From NCBI GenBank assembly GCA_008711295.1, contig VUYV01000004.1:3073129-3137128 (forward strand): a stretch of 64,000 bases of DNA, given 5' to 3'. Source of the stretch: Anarhynchus alexandrinus (Eukaryota > Chordata > Aves > Charadriiformes > Charadriidae). The position numbers were made by a program, and so were the translations under genes. The notes under the pieces were generated by a model. It saw nothing but the letters and a program-made list of their open reading frames with translations. It did no database searches and had not been told where the DNA came from. Below are positions 51,001 to 64,000 of this stretch, piece after piece. The first letter of the stretch is position 1; the number at the start of each line of letters is the position of its first letter.

Positions 51001-54000
51001 AGCTAGATCCACTGAAAATCTGCTGAAATAAAGCAGCTGTGTTTAAGCTTTATTCTATGCCACATACCTAGTGGCTATTGTGCTTTTTGCCAAAATTTAA
51101 TTAAGAAGTTACACTTTATGGCTCTCTCCTTTGGATGGCAGCAAGTCTGTGGGTTACTCTTCTACGACTCCTGGAAAGGCACCACGTGGTGCAGGTGCCA
51201 ATTTCAAAGGCTCGAGCTGGGAACCAGATGGAGACACAACTGTATGTGTCTGGAATGTTTCCCTGCTTCTGAACCTACAAGTTTTACTTCCACACAGTAA
51301 ACCCGGCCAGAGAGATTTCACCTCCTCCATTACACCGCTGTTGCAAAGCACAAGATTTGGTACCTGTCTTTCATTGGGGACTGACTCACAATGTCCATTA
51401 CCAGGTGTTCTTTTTCTTACCTACAGGTTCCTTGGAGTTTTACCTATGGATTCAACCTGATCCAAGCAGGATCTTGTCTTCATATACACATTTCTCCCTA
51501 TCTGTTCATGCTGGCGATAGGCTACTACCATAATCCACTGCTACCACAAGTAGGTCTTAATTTGCCTTTTTTTCCCCTGTCCTTTTTTCTCAGCTGTATT
51601 AGAGTCCAGACCTCACTCCACCTCCTCAGCCTAGCAGATCCTCAGAAAGGTTGTCCCTCACCCTCAAATGAATTCAATAGGCTTCAGAGCAGAACTGTGA
51701 GCTGGGACAGAGAGCGAAGTGCTCTCCATTCCCCGGGTCAATTGCTGAGTGTTTACACCCTGCAACATGACTTTGACCCAAATGTGTCCACTCTATACTG
51801 AGAAAGACAGTTCTCCAAATGGAAATGTACATCACCAGAAAGACTGGATTAATCTGGCTGACTCCTAGAGCTCTGCCTTCCACTGCCAATCCACTGAAGA
51901 TGCTGTCCTTAACCATGGCAGGGATCACTCTGAAAGGGCAAAACCACTTAGGCATTCATGCTCCTACACAGCCTGAGAAGAGGCAGCTGAAGAAAAGCAT
52001 TGCATTAGTTATACCCTTCCAGCCCTTTTCACATTTAATTCAACTATTAATCACTGTTGCATCGATTAACCTGTGATGACCCACCTGCATCTCACTGTTC
52101 TATAAAGCAACCTGAAATCAGACCCTTGGTTGATTACAGCAGGCAATCAGCTGGTCCAAGACTGATCTCTTGGCCTGAATTAAAGTTAACTCATCCTGGA
52201 GATTCCAAGCTTTGTTCACTGGGATAATTATATAAGGCAAAATGGACTTGAAAGTATGTTGAGAAAGAAAAAAATATCAATAATACGTATTTTTGCATTC
52301 TTGCTAGCTCTGTGATTATTTTGGGTTTTTTTTTTTCACACTAGAGGAAGCAGGGGATGGATGGAGAACTATTCCTAAATGCCAAAACCAAAGGCACATT
52401 GTAAGTTCATTCTGACTATGGAACTGGTTTCATCCATATTCTGCCCAATCTAATGCCAAACCCTGATCTTGGGTACCTAGAAGAATGGCAAAACCCGAAA
52501 GCACTAACATTCCATAGGGCTAGAATAATTCCTGTTGTGGGGGCACTCAGCTCTGCTGAAGCAGAGGGCTGGGGAAGGTGACCATTTGGGGCACCTGCCT
52601 TACACTCCTCACTCCTGCTTCTGCAGTCTCTGGTGGAAACCAAAGTAAAAATGCTGAGCTTTTCATTGCGGAAATGTCTGCTTGCTCCTAAAGGCATGTT
52701 TTTCTATAAGAACCAGTAGATTTTACTGTCATAATATAGTACTATTTGAGTTTATCTCCCTCTGCACACCTGGTATGCCATCATCCTATCCGACTTATTC
52801 TTACAGTGTTACACTGAGAGGTTACTGCTATAAAAAGGTGCTCCCAATAGAGGGCAAAGCAAAACTAAAATCACACCGCAGTCTCTCTTCATCACCATGG
52901 TTATTATTGTTCGGGATTTGCAGATGCTAAAGGTTTGTCTATGGGGGATATAGAAGAACTGAAAAACAACAGCAAAACACTTGACTTCCACACACATGCT
53001 GCAGGGTCAGATTGTTACTTTTGCAATCAGAACAAAAAAATCAACCATCGACGAGTCAGTCCTGGAAAAGCTGAAGGTTTCAGAGGTCTGCTATGTCACT
53101 CTGTTTTGGGAGTGTGTTCTTGGGGTGAATTGATTGAAGGTGAAGGGAGGTTCATTATCTCACTGTAACACCATTTACAGGGAAACATGTCCAACAATTA
53201 GCTGAGGATGTGGGTGAACCACCGTCAATAGCAGCAGCAATCAGAATAATTGCTAGAAAGAATCTGTAACAGTAATTCAACAGATATGTATTTCTTATTT
53301 ACATCAGAGCATTTTCCATAGCAGGGAACTAGTCCCTTGGTGCTAGACCCAAACAGAGGGGAGGAAAAGAGGCATTGGTTAGGGGCCCAGAGGGGACTAC
53401 AACTAGGAGCTTTAGGACTAAAGTGGGCAATGGAAAACGTAAACCAAATGTGGGGAAAGGCTGCCGAACAAGCACCTGACTGTAAAATCCCAGTGTGAAA
53501 GCAGAGAAGTCCCAGTTGTTTCTCTCATGTCAGCATAGACTAGATATTAAAAAAATCTACAGAGTAGAAAAAAATCATTTAAGGCTCTGGTCCACAGCCT
53601 GTATTTCTGAAGTAGTTTTCCTTATGGGCTTCTGGAGCACTAAAATATGCCCCGAAATCCATTGCAAATGATTCTGCAATTGTGCTACAAGGATGGAAGA
53701 GACATTGATGATATTTTTCAGGCCTAAAAACTTAGATAAAATTGCACAGGTGTAGCCTTTGAAGATAACATAGCTGATGAAAGAAAGTCCACCTAAAAAA
53801 GGTTTTCTGGCTACTGTTCACATGTGAAAGGATGTAAACCGTGGCAAGTTTACGAACGGCGGCTGGCTTGGAAATGCTTTTTACGTTCTGCCCTTGTCAC
53901 AAAGTGCACACACGTAAATATGATCCCATTATCAAGCACACCCACAACCAAACTGCATGACTGCATAAAGGACACACTGGAGTTATCTTCTGTCATCGTA

Positions 54001-57000
54001 TCATTTCATCATATTTGAAGCTAAGTATGTTAATGTATCGTGAATTAATTTTCTTGGTGTTAAAGTGCAAACTGGGCTAATAAAAGTGACACATTGACTT
54101 TTTCCAGAGAATGATGTTCAGTGTACGAAGAATGGCAGCATAAATGAAAATTAGCCTCAAGACAATGTTAATTACGTTTTATCCATTAGTAGGAGGGTAA
54201 TTGAACTACTCATTTTCACTGCAAAGAAAACCCTTCTGGCTTCATAAAGGGAAACTATGTATTTAATGTTCTAATTAAAGTCTAACAATGTAAAAATATG
54301 CAATAGAAAGAAAAGCAAAATGCAGGTAATATACATCTATAGTGTATTGCAATGACCATCTTGGACATAATACGTGTTATTGCCCCCTTGCTGTGCTTAG
54401 AGGGACAAAGTGCACGACAGAACTCAACTATCTGAAGCAGCAGTCAAGGATTACTGCCATGAACATGAAAGATCCTTAAAGACATGAAAACTGAAACAAA
54501 GGCTTGATATAACCGAGTAAACACTGTATGTATAGCTGATAGGAATACTACTATTAAAACTAATACTACTAATACTCATAATACCAATTACAGAAAGTGG
54601 CTGGCATTTGCTTGTTCTTAGACCAAAAATACCCGCAAATCACCAAATGCATATGGGTAAAGTCTGGCCAATCACTTGAAATAAGCAGGGAGCCCATGTT
54701 TTTTCAGTAGCTATATCGACATGTGTTCTGATATTTTTTAATAGTTACATTAATAATTTGATTTTTGATAAACAAAGGCTACATTAATAAAAGTATGTTT
54801 TGATTGCTGAAGTGCTGGAAAGATCTTGCTGTATACCTATATGCTATGGTATCCTATTGCCTTTGGACCTTCCATGGCTAAAGAGGAAGATTTTGAGTTC
54901 TGAATATTACGCTGTTGTATATAATTCATATTCCTCTATCAACAAGATCTAACTTCTTTCCAACACTGCATATTATCTACCCAGGACTTCACTCCATTGA
55001 GATACTAGAGAGAGAGAAACCATTTGTCTTGGATTTTCTTAAAGTACTTTGAAGCTGCTCAGAGTTTGGAAAGATATAATAAGATTTGGGTAACATGTTT
55101 TAAGGAGAACCGACAGATAAAGTTGTCAAATACCTATGCTAACAGCTCAATGTTACAGCAGTTTATCAGATATATAATCGCCATACCTACTCATATAAGC
55201 TGACATGCACACTGCCTATCAGTGTTACAAACAACGTATCTTAGAAGACACAGATTTTTAGTGTCAGCAAATATAGTGGACAAGCTAGTTTTCTTTTATC
55301 CTTACCAGCAGCAATTGGACATCCTTAGTACAGCCTGGGCCAGAATCATTGAGATATTGAGTGAAAGTAGATGATAAGCCACAGCACTTGTTCAGGAACC
55401 TCATAGTCATCTTGACATATTGCCATCTCCTCTGCTGTCACTAAAGTTGATAAATTAGATTAAGTGCAACCAGTCTTGGGCTGATGAAATCTGCTTGTGT
55501 ACAAATACCACAATACTTGGAACCCCACAAGTACCACATCATCATTTTCATCAACTAGAAAAAGTGCAGGTGGGACAAGATTTAGTTGCAAGTAATATTA
55601 TGGAGTATCTGTCCACTGGGCTCAACAGAATCTAGATCAAATCCTAGAACTTACTGACCCCAGGAGCAGCATCTAGGCAGAGTTATAGTGAATTCAGAAT
55701 TCCAGCTTCTACGAAAGCCCAAAATACATCCCCCTATCCAAAAATAATAATTTTAAAATCAACCTTTATCATAATATTACCATGAGCATTGAAAAGGATT
55801 ATCTTATTACAAAAATGAAATGACTTAAATTTACCCTCATTATTGTTTTCCAGGGAAAAAAAGAGGCTTTTTTATTTCATTGTGGATGAAGCTGCTATTT
55901 GCATTTAAATGAAGACATCTGAAGAAGAGGAGCTAGAAAGTTAGGGTTTTTTCCTTTTGAGGATGAGATTTCATTTCATTTCAGTATTCTTCTATAATGC
56001 AAACCTAACTCCACTTTCTGCTTCATTAAATAGTCAATCACAAGCTGCTTTCCAAAAATTGTCATAGAGAGTGAGACACTCTGATTATTCCCAGTTGAGG
56101 TGTTGTAATGATGGTAGCAATATAGTGTTGGTATCCCCTAAAAATCCGACATCAGCAAATAAATGAGGCATTTCCATATTTGCTGTATAGCATGGAATTT
56201 CTTTGATCGACTTGCCATAATTGACGCATTTAAACAATCTGCTTTCTTAATACTCCGATCAGAAACAGGCTTGTGTCGAAGGAACAGTTTACAAGCTGTT
56301 CCGACATAAACATTCAGAAAAGCATATAGACACATAAATATCCATTCCAATGTTAAAGATATTATTATGGAAAACAGCCACAGTCCCCAACACTGCACCA
56401 TTGACATCTATAGCAGATTTGCCATTTACCTAAATGGGAAGGAAGATGCCATCGAATGGGACTTCCCTCCTGCATTAAACTTTCATGCTAAGTGATATCA
56501 GGATTCTATTTTGAACATTCAAATCTGGCTTCATGTATGGGGTAAAAAGCAGACCACTTTCAGACATGCCACCTTTCATAGGCTATAGGCAAATTTTATG
56601 TTATTGACTAACAGCTACTGAAAGAGCCAAGGACTCAGCAACATCATCTGAAATTTTCCTTGTTGCCTATATTTGAGAGCAGATGTTAGTTTTAGCAAGA
56701 AAAGAAACAGCGAAAGGTGAGGTTAAAAGAAAAGTTTACCAGTGAGGAGAAAAGTAGAAAGCAAAGCCAGGGCTGGTTTTATGAGTCAGCCTGGATGGGC
56801 AAAAACTTAAGTCTTCAACAGAAGTATTAAAATATTAGCTGAAACTGGGACAGGAAACATCTCCTTTCCTTTTTTGCCCTCCTCACACTGAAAGGGGAGG
56901 CAGGACTGACAGCAAAATATTTTTTGCATTAAAGGTCCTCTAATTTTATGAGCTTAAATGATGCGCCTTAGAGACTGGTTATTAGAAACAGCCATCTTTG

Positions 57001-57604
57001 CAAAATAAGATTAGCTTATCTCAGTGAGATGAAAATTAAGACAAGACAATACCTTCACAGCCTAATGTGTCATATGGAAAGCCTCTGATTACCCCATTAT
57101 ACCCTTAATAGAAGAGAAGATCTGGCCAGCTCACTTATCTGGCCACCTTACAAAATACAAAAGATGGTTTGAGATAGGCACCGGCACTGGCAGCGGTAGG
57201 GCAGCAGTTGTTGATTGATATGTTCTTCAAACTGAACAAGTCTAACAAGATCTCAAGCCTTGCTGGAGGTGGGGTAGCATCAAATCACACTGGGGGGAGT
57301 CAGTGGCTTAAAAGAATCGATCTCTTTCAGTCCACCAGCTGGCTCCAGCTGATTTGTTTCACTCAAGTATCAGGCTATTTCTCCTTAGCTGAGTAGAGTC
57401 TAATATACAGATCCAGCAGTCAACAAAGATAAAGGGTTGATGCCCAAATTAATATATGTGACTCCTGATTATAGTTAGAGATTTTAGGCAGATTATCTAT
57501 GCTCCGTGTCTATGTTCTGAAAACCACAATGTTCCTTTCAGTTGTAACTATACACGGCACAGCTTCTAAAGCTACTTTATCACCTACCTGCTGAATACAC
57601 AATG

Positions 57605-57630
57605 AATAAAATAAAATTATTTATTTTATT
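57605..57630. repeat. AT-only hairpin, 11-bp perfect stem
   Basis: AATAAAATAAA (57605-57615) and TTTATTTTATT (57620-57630) are perfect reverse complements around an ATTA loop. Confidence 0.8.
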
Positions 57631-57834
57631 ATGGTAGGCATCTCATTTAAATGATTTTCAAGAATAAGAATTTTAAACTAAGCAGTAAATGTTCCCAAGA
57701 AAATTTCTTTTAATGCAGCAATGCAGGAATATTTTGATTAGCTAAACCAAGAGAAAATAAAAACTTAACATAAGTGCCAAGCAGGAAGCTGCAGAAAAGA
57801 ATAGGAAATTCTGTCAAATGTATGCATGCACAGC

Positions 57835-57895
57835 CCACGAAAGTCAACGGGATTTCTGTGTGCATATTCAAGGACAGAATTTGGTCTAAAGGGAT
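57835..57895. repeat. Remnant of a sauropsid palindromic (MITE-like) repeat
   Basis: GAAAGTCAACGGGATTTCTG then TGTGCATATTCAAGGACAGA and ATTTGGTCTAAAGGG is close to a common bird repeat pattern ('gaagtcaatgggatttctgtgtgc...aaggactgcagaatttggcc'). Confidence 0.5.
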
Positions 57896-58788
57896 GAATT
57901 TTCAAAGGATGCTGGGTTTTCTTCCTTGCACCCAGCATTTGCATAGGCTCATTAGTATTTGCGAAATGGGTACCTGTGCCCTTAAACAGGCATTGCAGAG
58001 TGTAATTACCTATTCTGCCTGCATAAATGCTGGATTTTTTTTGGTGCAGTCTTTCAATATGGTCCCTTTAAGAACACTGAGAAAGAATAGTGTATTTATC
58101 GATATACTCTAGAAATGGATTTCACATGCTCTGAATCATCCAATCTATTCTCCAGCTATGCTCAAGAGAAACATTCCACACATTCATTCTTGCTTTTTAA
58201 AATAAAGATGCAAAGAAATATATTTAAACAATAAGGATGTTTTCAGGTCACAGTTCGTGCCCTCCAAGAGTCTTCAATACGTGCATTCCCTTCTGTACAT
58301 GCCAAACAGCACTGACTGGCCGTGCTGAACTCTGCACTGCTTCACTAATCAAATTCTTTGCAGCCAAAACTGTAAGTGTAACCCTTTCGTGACATCCCAC
58401 AATTATTGTTATAGAAACCTCATCTACAAAATGCCAATCCCAGAAGATCTGTTGCCAGTGCTGATTACAAGTACCTGAAAACATAACTAAAGCTGATTAT
58501 AAAAATAATGCATGCAGTAGAATTTCTTTTATAACTTAAAACACATATAACGAACCAAATTTTTAAGGAGATGAGAGTAAAAACTCTACAAATCAATAAC
58601 AATATCTACACGTTGAGCTATTTAGCAGGCAGGAACAGGAACAGTAAAACTCAAACTCGTATAAGACGAAGACTGTATTAAATAACTCAGTAGTGCATGA
58701 ATAGTGTGTAAGCACTTTAACAGACAATGTGCCAGCAACAGTTTTGCCTCTGGTGAGCAATTACAGCCAGAGCTACCAAGATATAACT

Positions 58789-58812
58789 CATGTGTGTATG
58801 TATATATATATG
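58789..58812. repeat. (TG)/(TA) microsatellite
   Basis: A 24-bp alternating run made of TG steps passing into TA steps. Confidence 0.85.
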
Positions 58813-59670
58813 AGTTTCTTTTTATTCCCTTTTCTACTCTCTAGCACTCTCTGGATATACCTGGTTGAAACTAACAGGTGACTATGTGCCTTCTCCTTTT
58901 GCTGTTCCCTTTAGGTCTCTCAGAGTTGCTACAGGCAAATGCATTTCTTTCCTTGGCCATCCCCTTTCCCTCCTCACATTACCTTTCTCCCTTAGTTGTG
59001 ACTCAGTCGCGAACCTTTCTCAAGTCATGGTTGGATTACAGTTTTTGTGCTTTGCAGAAATATTCAGAGAAATATTAAGTACTATTTTTTCTCCTGGTTT
59101 TGTCTTAGAAATAGTAATAAAACCACAACAAATATACAGACACTGTTGAAGCTCAATTCATGTTTTCATATGGAATGCCAATGGCAAGAAACAACATAAA
59201 TGACAATCCCTGGAGGAGAAAATACCCAACTTCAATCTTTCAAAATAATCTTCTTCTTCCAGCTAACACATTCAGTCTCTACTAATTATATAGCTACAAT
59301 TTTCTTGCACACTAGAAACCACTTTTTTATCCATTTACTAAGTTTTACAGATAAAGGCAATGGAAAGCTGTGGTCATTATGTCTCATTCAGATGTCTTTA
59401 ACAGCAGTTTTCATCAGATTCAGTGACGATCTCACTGCAGATAAGGTAGCCACGGTTACAAAAATCAAGCTACGCAATCCTCTTAAAGTGCTAAAGAACA
59501 GAACGCTTATAGATAAAAAAAACAAAAAAAATAAAGACCCAAATGTATTTATAACTTCCATATTGCATGCTGAATGCCATGATTCTTAAATGCTCTTTCT
59601 AGTCCTGCTTCTTAACTTGAAAATTTGAATCTTGTAAAATCCAATTGCACAAATGTATATCCCCTTAAAC

Positions 59671-59735
59671 AGAGTAGAACAGAATAGAATATTTCAGTTG
59701 GAAGGGCCCTACAACAATCATCTAGCCCAAATAAA
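59671..59735 (-). mobile_element. Short, older CR1 3'-end fragment
   Basis: The run AGAATAGAATATTTCAGTTG followed by GAAGGGCCCTACAACAATCA and TCTAGCCCAA matches the reverse-complement 3' end of another CR1 subfamily common in bird genomes. Only about 65 bp is recognisable, after which similarity is lost. Confidence 0.65.
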
Positions 59736-62700
59736 ACATTCCTTATCGAGAGCTATAAAGATGCTTTGCAAAATATTTAATGTTGCTTCATAATGCAGTT
59801 GAGAGCAAGCCAAGCCACTTTTCCATAGTGAGGGTCAACTGAAGATGGAGGGAATTTGCCATCCCTTTAGTAGAACCTGTTTTCCCAGCAAGACGACTCG
59901 GTGGCCTTTGATCGCTGCACAAGGAAATGAGTCATGAACACATCTTCTAAAAGCAGAAGATTCACCCTTGAAAAAATTAAGGAGTGGAAGAAGGACGAAT
60001 GATCAGTTGAGGCTATGGTAGCTGTGAGGGAGGACCGACTGACCTAGGCAGAGCAGAAACAGGGCTCCCAGGCCCACGAGCGTGAGGGGAGTCCCCAGGT
60101 AATGCCAGTCAGGACCATTAAGACCTATTACTACCCTCAGAGTCCTAACAGACAGTCCCATTCGGCTCTTCTGCAGAGTCAAGAGTACCAAGAAATTAAA
60201 AAAATAAAGCAACACAAAATAAGGTAAGCCCTCTTTCCCAGGTTTGGCAAGCTCCTCGCAGACTGTTCGTTAAACCCCTGTAGCGGTAGGTGCAGACAGG
60301 CACAGCCTCTCGGGGCTGGCTGGCGCGGAAAGGCAACAAATCACCCACAGCTCTGAGAAGGTGTGTGAGGGAGTTCAGGTAAGTGCTAAACACTGTCTCT
60401 TCCAATTCGTTTCTTCAGTGCAGACAATTTACAAATGGAAGATTATTTTTAATATAGTTTGAAGACCACCTGATGATCTTTTTGTGCCCTTTTACACCGA
60501 TATCCAGGGCAGAAGTAGAGCATCATTTTCTTCACATAAACACTCATGAAATGGGAATGATTCTGACTCGAGTGTAAGTGAGACACAAAGCAAGCTGATA
60601 GTCTGCCTATAGATACGTTCAGGTGGAAGAACAAGTCAGCAGGCCTGTGGCTTAGAGCTCTTACACTGATACCTTTATTAATAAACTCATTTTCATTTCT
60701 TTCCAGTGAATTCTGAAAATCAACCTTTTTCTCTAATGCCTCGTGAACAGCTTAGAGGAGGGCAGCTGCAAGTAATTTGTTCAGCCATGAAGAATTGTAG
60801 TCGCATAGTAGTACAGCTCCTGTGGATCTCTTCTTACATAAATAATTGCATTTGCTCAATGGTGGGGATTTTTCCAACAATATGAACCATTTATGCAAGC
60901 AAGGTGTGAAATGTTCACCTCGGCTTTCTCTCCTGAGTTTCAACCAAAAGGCAGAAAGTGTATGTGGAAAGAGAATCAGACAGACATAAAAAGAAGCAAC
61001 AAAACAAAAGCTGCTCTTTGGCCCCAAAGAGATCTATCTTTCTTTAAATAAAACCAATTGAAGCCCATTAACAGAGAGTTTTCTTCTTTCACAGCCCTCC
61101 AAGTTATAGTGACAACGTAAAGTACTTGCATTAGATGCAGCTGGACTATCACTTGTTTTCCACAGCAGTTTTTCTTAGGCTGACATTTGAAGTTATTTGT
61201 CAAATGCCTGAAGTGAAACATGAAACTACAGCCCAAACCAAAGCTGCTGATCCAAAACCTTCCACAGCTTTGGGCAGCATCAGCCTATATTTAAGCAGTG
61301 TCCAGACCTACCCCAAAAATCACACGAAGCTTTTTCCACCTTCATCCAGCAAAACGGTGACGGATTTCTCCAGTGCATTTTGGTCTCAAATAAGAAAGAG
61401 GAACGTGAAATTCTTTTGAGGACCCCCCCACCCTGGGTGAGGATCTGGGGGCGAGGGGGGTGACCAGTGCTACCAGGCTGGTGCTTTCTCATGCCGTCTC
61501 CCAAACAGGCTGCTCTCCCCTGGCAGCTCACTCCTGCACAGCCACGTTCCACACAGCTCTGCCAATATCCAAGTGGAAATAAAGGAAAGGGTCAGAAAGT
61601 GTTTACCATGTAGGGGAATTGTGTACATGGCATTAGAGAAAGTCTCTCATAGTAAGAATTCCACCCTGTGATACAATTAAAATACTGCTAGTGTAATCAT
61701 CATTAAATTTGGTAAGATGTATCAAAGATCACAGAAGTGCTATTTGCTGTATAGTTATTAAGTAAATGTAACATTAGGTTCTGTTAAGTTCCTCTAAGCA
61801 CTTACTGCAAGCATTCTTCAATGTTTCTTAGTATTAAGATTTTTAAAAACAGGAAATAAATTAAATGCTTTCTTTGAGCTATTTGTCCATGAAACAACTC
61901 TTGATCAATCCACTTAAGGAAAAAAAAATGCAGAGAGGAGATAAGAGAGAAGACCCCAGTGGCAGATATTTTGAAATGTCAGTTTGTTAACTGAGCATAC
62001 CTCAGCTACTGTTGCATTCCCACCTTTCCTTTTCCTCGCTACCACCCTAACTCCTTTTTGTGCAGCAATTACCATTACTAAAGGAATTATGTAAATACAC
62101 ATTTTCAAGTGCTTGTAATGACTTTTGAAAGGGCATGACTGGGCATCTTTTTCTCTACCAGGAATACTGCAAAACAGACAAGTAAAAGAACGTGACGAAG
62201 CAGATATTCCCAGGTGTCCTGAAATACTGAAGTGTGATGAAATTACATCCATGGAAAGGTTAGATAAGCCATCCAGCAGAGGGCAGTGGGAAGATAGGGA
62301 TGAAGTTAAAATAATTAGTCTATTCAGTTTATCAGAGCATCCGAATTCTTCTCCCCTGTTTTCAGCATTTGCAAAATTTCTACTGGAGGAATTCAAACTG
62401 CTTGACAAATCTTTTTTGACTAAAACTTGTACCGCTCCAGTAGAGAGGAGCAAAAGCCCCATGTTATCCTTGTTACACAAGCGGGAAAAGTGGATGTGCA
62501 GAGGGTCAGCTGGGTTTAGAAAAGACTGCATTTTGATAGAATTACATGCACTTAGAAAGCCAGTGTCAGAAGAATAAATAAAACTACCTTCTTCTGACTC
62601 TGTACGTAATGTTATCAAGCTGTGCTTCCATTTCAGTGCTTTTCCCTTCCATTTTAAAAATTATCTAATTGGTCTTGTCTAAAACCTGTGACAATCAAAA

Positions 62701-63912
62701 GTTTCAGTTAGTTTCTCTGAGATGGCATACTGCTTTTTTTTTTTAATACTATTAAATCCATGTCACTTGTAATTTGAGTTTTAAATGTTACAGTGTTGTG
62801 ACTGCATATGAACGTCCTGGTTATTTTAATGATAAATCTATTGTTACTTTCTCTAACACAGTCCAATATTTGGATTATGAAGTACAGACCTGCACAACAC
62901 CCTTCTGCCAGATACTGCTCAACTGTATGAGAAGTAGCAAGAAGATCCTAGTACAGCTCTACCAGCAGAAACCACGGCTGTGTTTGAACAGCCAAACTGC
63001 TTTTTGATGACATAGCTGCCTTCTCACCTGGGGCAACAGCAAAAAGAGCTTTTACTTTGTTAATATACAATCATCTATAGGTATAAACAAATAGCCTGTG
63101 TATCTATAGACATCTTACCACAACATGCTGCTAGCCTACTTATAGTTTGGCTGGTTGTTAAGTCTTTTTTTTTTTTTGAAGATTCATGTTTCCTAACTGT
63201 TTTCAGACATCAGCAGCAAGAATTCTTACAATTAAGATCTGCTCAACAGAGTCCTTATTGGAAAGAGAACCAAAACACTATTTTAAGCTCACTGAAGTCT
63301 GAAGTGTCTCCACACTGGACACTCCAGAAAGTAACAAGAAATTCTGTAAATCCAAAAAGGATCTGAATAGAAAATGAGCACATGATCAGAGCACCACCAC
63401 CTGCTGTACGCTGGAGACAACAAGGAGCATGATCTTATTCTTGACAGTACTGGATCAAAACCAGCTCACAAAGGAGCAAGGGCACATCTTGGCCAGCCAG
63501 ATGTTGCAGAGATGATAACCGCCCAGCTGTTTATGTGGGCACGCAGGACCATTCAGCGTAACGATCATATGAAGGGGTGGTTTGCTGGCAATACAAAAGC
63601 AGAATAAAAATGGCTATCAGGTTGCACAATGCCCAGAGGGAATTTACTACAGTGATGAAAACAGGTCAGCTCTCAAGGTCTGGAGAAGAGTGCTGGCTTC
63701 TGTTTTATTCAGCCTCTGCTTGTAACAGGACAGGGAAAGGTGATCAAGCTCCAGACAGAAACCTCGGTGCCCCTGACAAATGGCAAATGCAAGAAAAACA
63801 ATTTCTGTTCTTCCTTTACTCTAGAATTTTCTGAGTTTCTCCACAGATTACATTCTTCATTGATTTCCTAGTGCAATTTTATCAAGAGAAACAGGAAAGC
63901 ATATCCTCTTAC

Positions 63913-63991
63913 CATAATCTTTGAAGTCTTCTGGACTATGAGACTCCATTAGAGACATGTACAAGGCAGTAAAATCTGCCTCCTCAATCTC
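63913..63991 (-). CDS. Candidate exon at the right edge; family unknown
   Basis: Read on the minus strand, ATTTCTTAG precedes 79 bases open in one frame (phase 0 at the start, phase 1 at the end), followed by a donor G|GTAAGAGG. The translation begins EIEEADFTALYMSLMESHSP and ends EDFKDY. Both other frames have stops. It is on the same strand as the TMEM132 exon but does not match any part of TMEM132 that I know, so it is not an obvious exon of that gene. Most of the polypyrimidine tract lies beyond the window end and cannot be judged. A 79-bp open stretch is easily produced by chance. Confidence 0.22.
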
Positions 63992-64000
63992 CTAAGAAAT

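Larger units (their letters stand above)
23930..64000 (-). other. Upstream intron of the TMEM132 gene (partial)
   Basis: This lies 5' (rightwards, for a minus-strand gene) of the exon acceptor at 23930. The preceding TMEM132 exon, expected to end near ...GVVPLAM, was not found, so at least 40 kb of intron is implied. A poly-purine run on the plus strand just right of the exon is the polypyrimidine tract of the acceptor. The region holds two LTR-like elements, two CR1 fragments, a small CpG-dense patch, palindromic-repeat remnants and simple repeats, all listed separately. The stretches at about 24000-26100, 27300-33000, 38900-44500, 47000-50900, 51100-57500 and 60400-63900 contain no feature I can assign. 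Confidence 0.7.

Noticed and set aside
56138..56407. 89-codon minus-strand frame with hydrophobic stretches resembling membrane segments
   Set aside because: Hydrophobicity comes from T-rich DNA; there are no splice sites or family match.
60270..60372. GC-richer open stretch ending CAG|GTAAGT on the plus strand
   Set aside because: The donor is excellent, but no good acceptor or start was found and the translation is not recognisable. It could be a non-coding RNA exon, but evidence is insufficient.

Overview
This is a stretch of nuclear DNA from a vertebrate, almost certainly a bird. The support is: CR1 LINE fragments of the avian type, two solo LTR-like elements of the kind scattered through neoavian genomes, degenerate palindromic MITE-like repeats typical of sauropsids, and one unmistakable TMEM132-family exon with vertebrate splice sites. 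There is no operon, RNA gene, CRISPR array or prokaryotic signal. The DNA is AT-rich and full of stop codons, and long open frames are rare.

Layout. The only firmly identified coding sequence is a 144-bp exon on the minus strand at 23786-23929. It encodes 48 residues of a TMEM132 protein, closest from memory to TMEM132D. The gene reads right to left, so about 40 kb of its upstream intron lies to the right (23930-64000) and about 24 kb of its downstream intron to the left (1-23785). No neighbouring exon of this gene could be found, which fits the very large introns of this family.

Repeats. CR1 LINE fragments lie at about 4373-4710 (+, reverse-transcriptase end), 44571-44700 (-) and 59671-59735 (-). 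Solo LTR-like elements lie at about 34411-34985 and 46021-46532. Old MIR-like SINE remnants lie near 0.5, 5.6 and 15.5 kb. Scattered remnants of palindromic repeats lie at 4.3, 6.6, 20.7, 26.2, 37.7, 51.0 and 57.8 kb. An unnamed repeat of about 65 bp occurs twice, at 14.6 and 16.1 kb. Small GC/CpG-rich islands stand out at about 19.7-20.05 kb and 33.46-33.54 kb.

Unexplained coding-like stretches. Several short open stretches bounded by plausible splice sites do not belong to TMEM132. On the plus strand, antisense to it, they are at 7014-7212, 12592-12726, 13181-13351 and 38191-38369. On the minus strand there is one at 63913-63991. The two best (13181-13351, a 57-codon phase-0/0 amphipathic segment; 38191-38369, with near-consensus acceptor and donor) could be exons of an unrecognised antisense gene. 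None could be assigned to a family, and chance remains a serious alternative. I see no complete new biological system here; those candidate exons and the unnamed 14.6/16.1-kb repeat are the items most worth checking.
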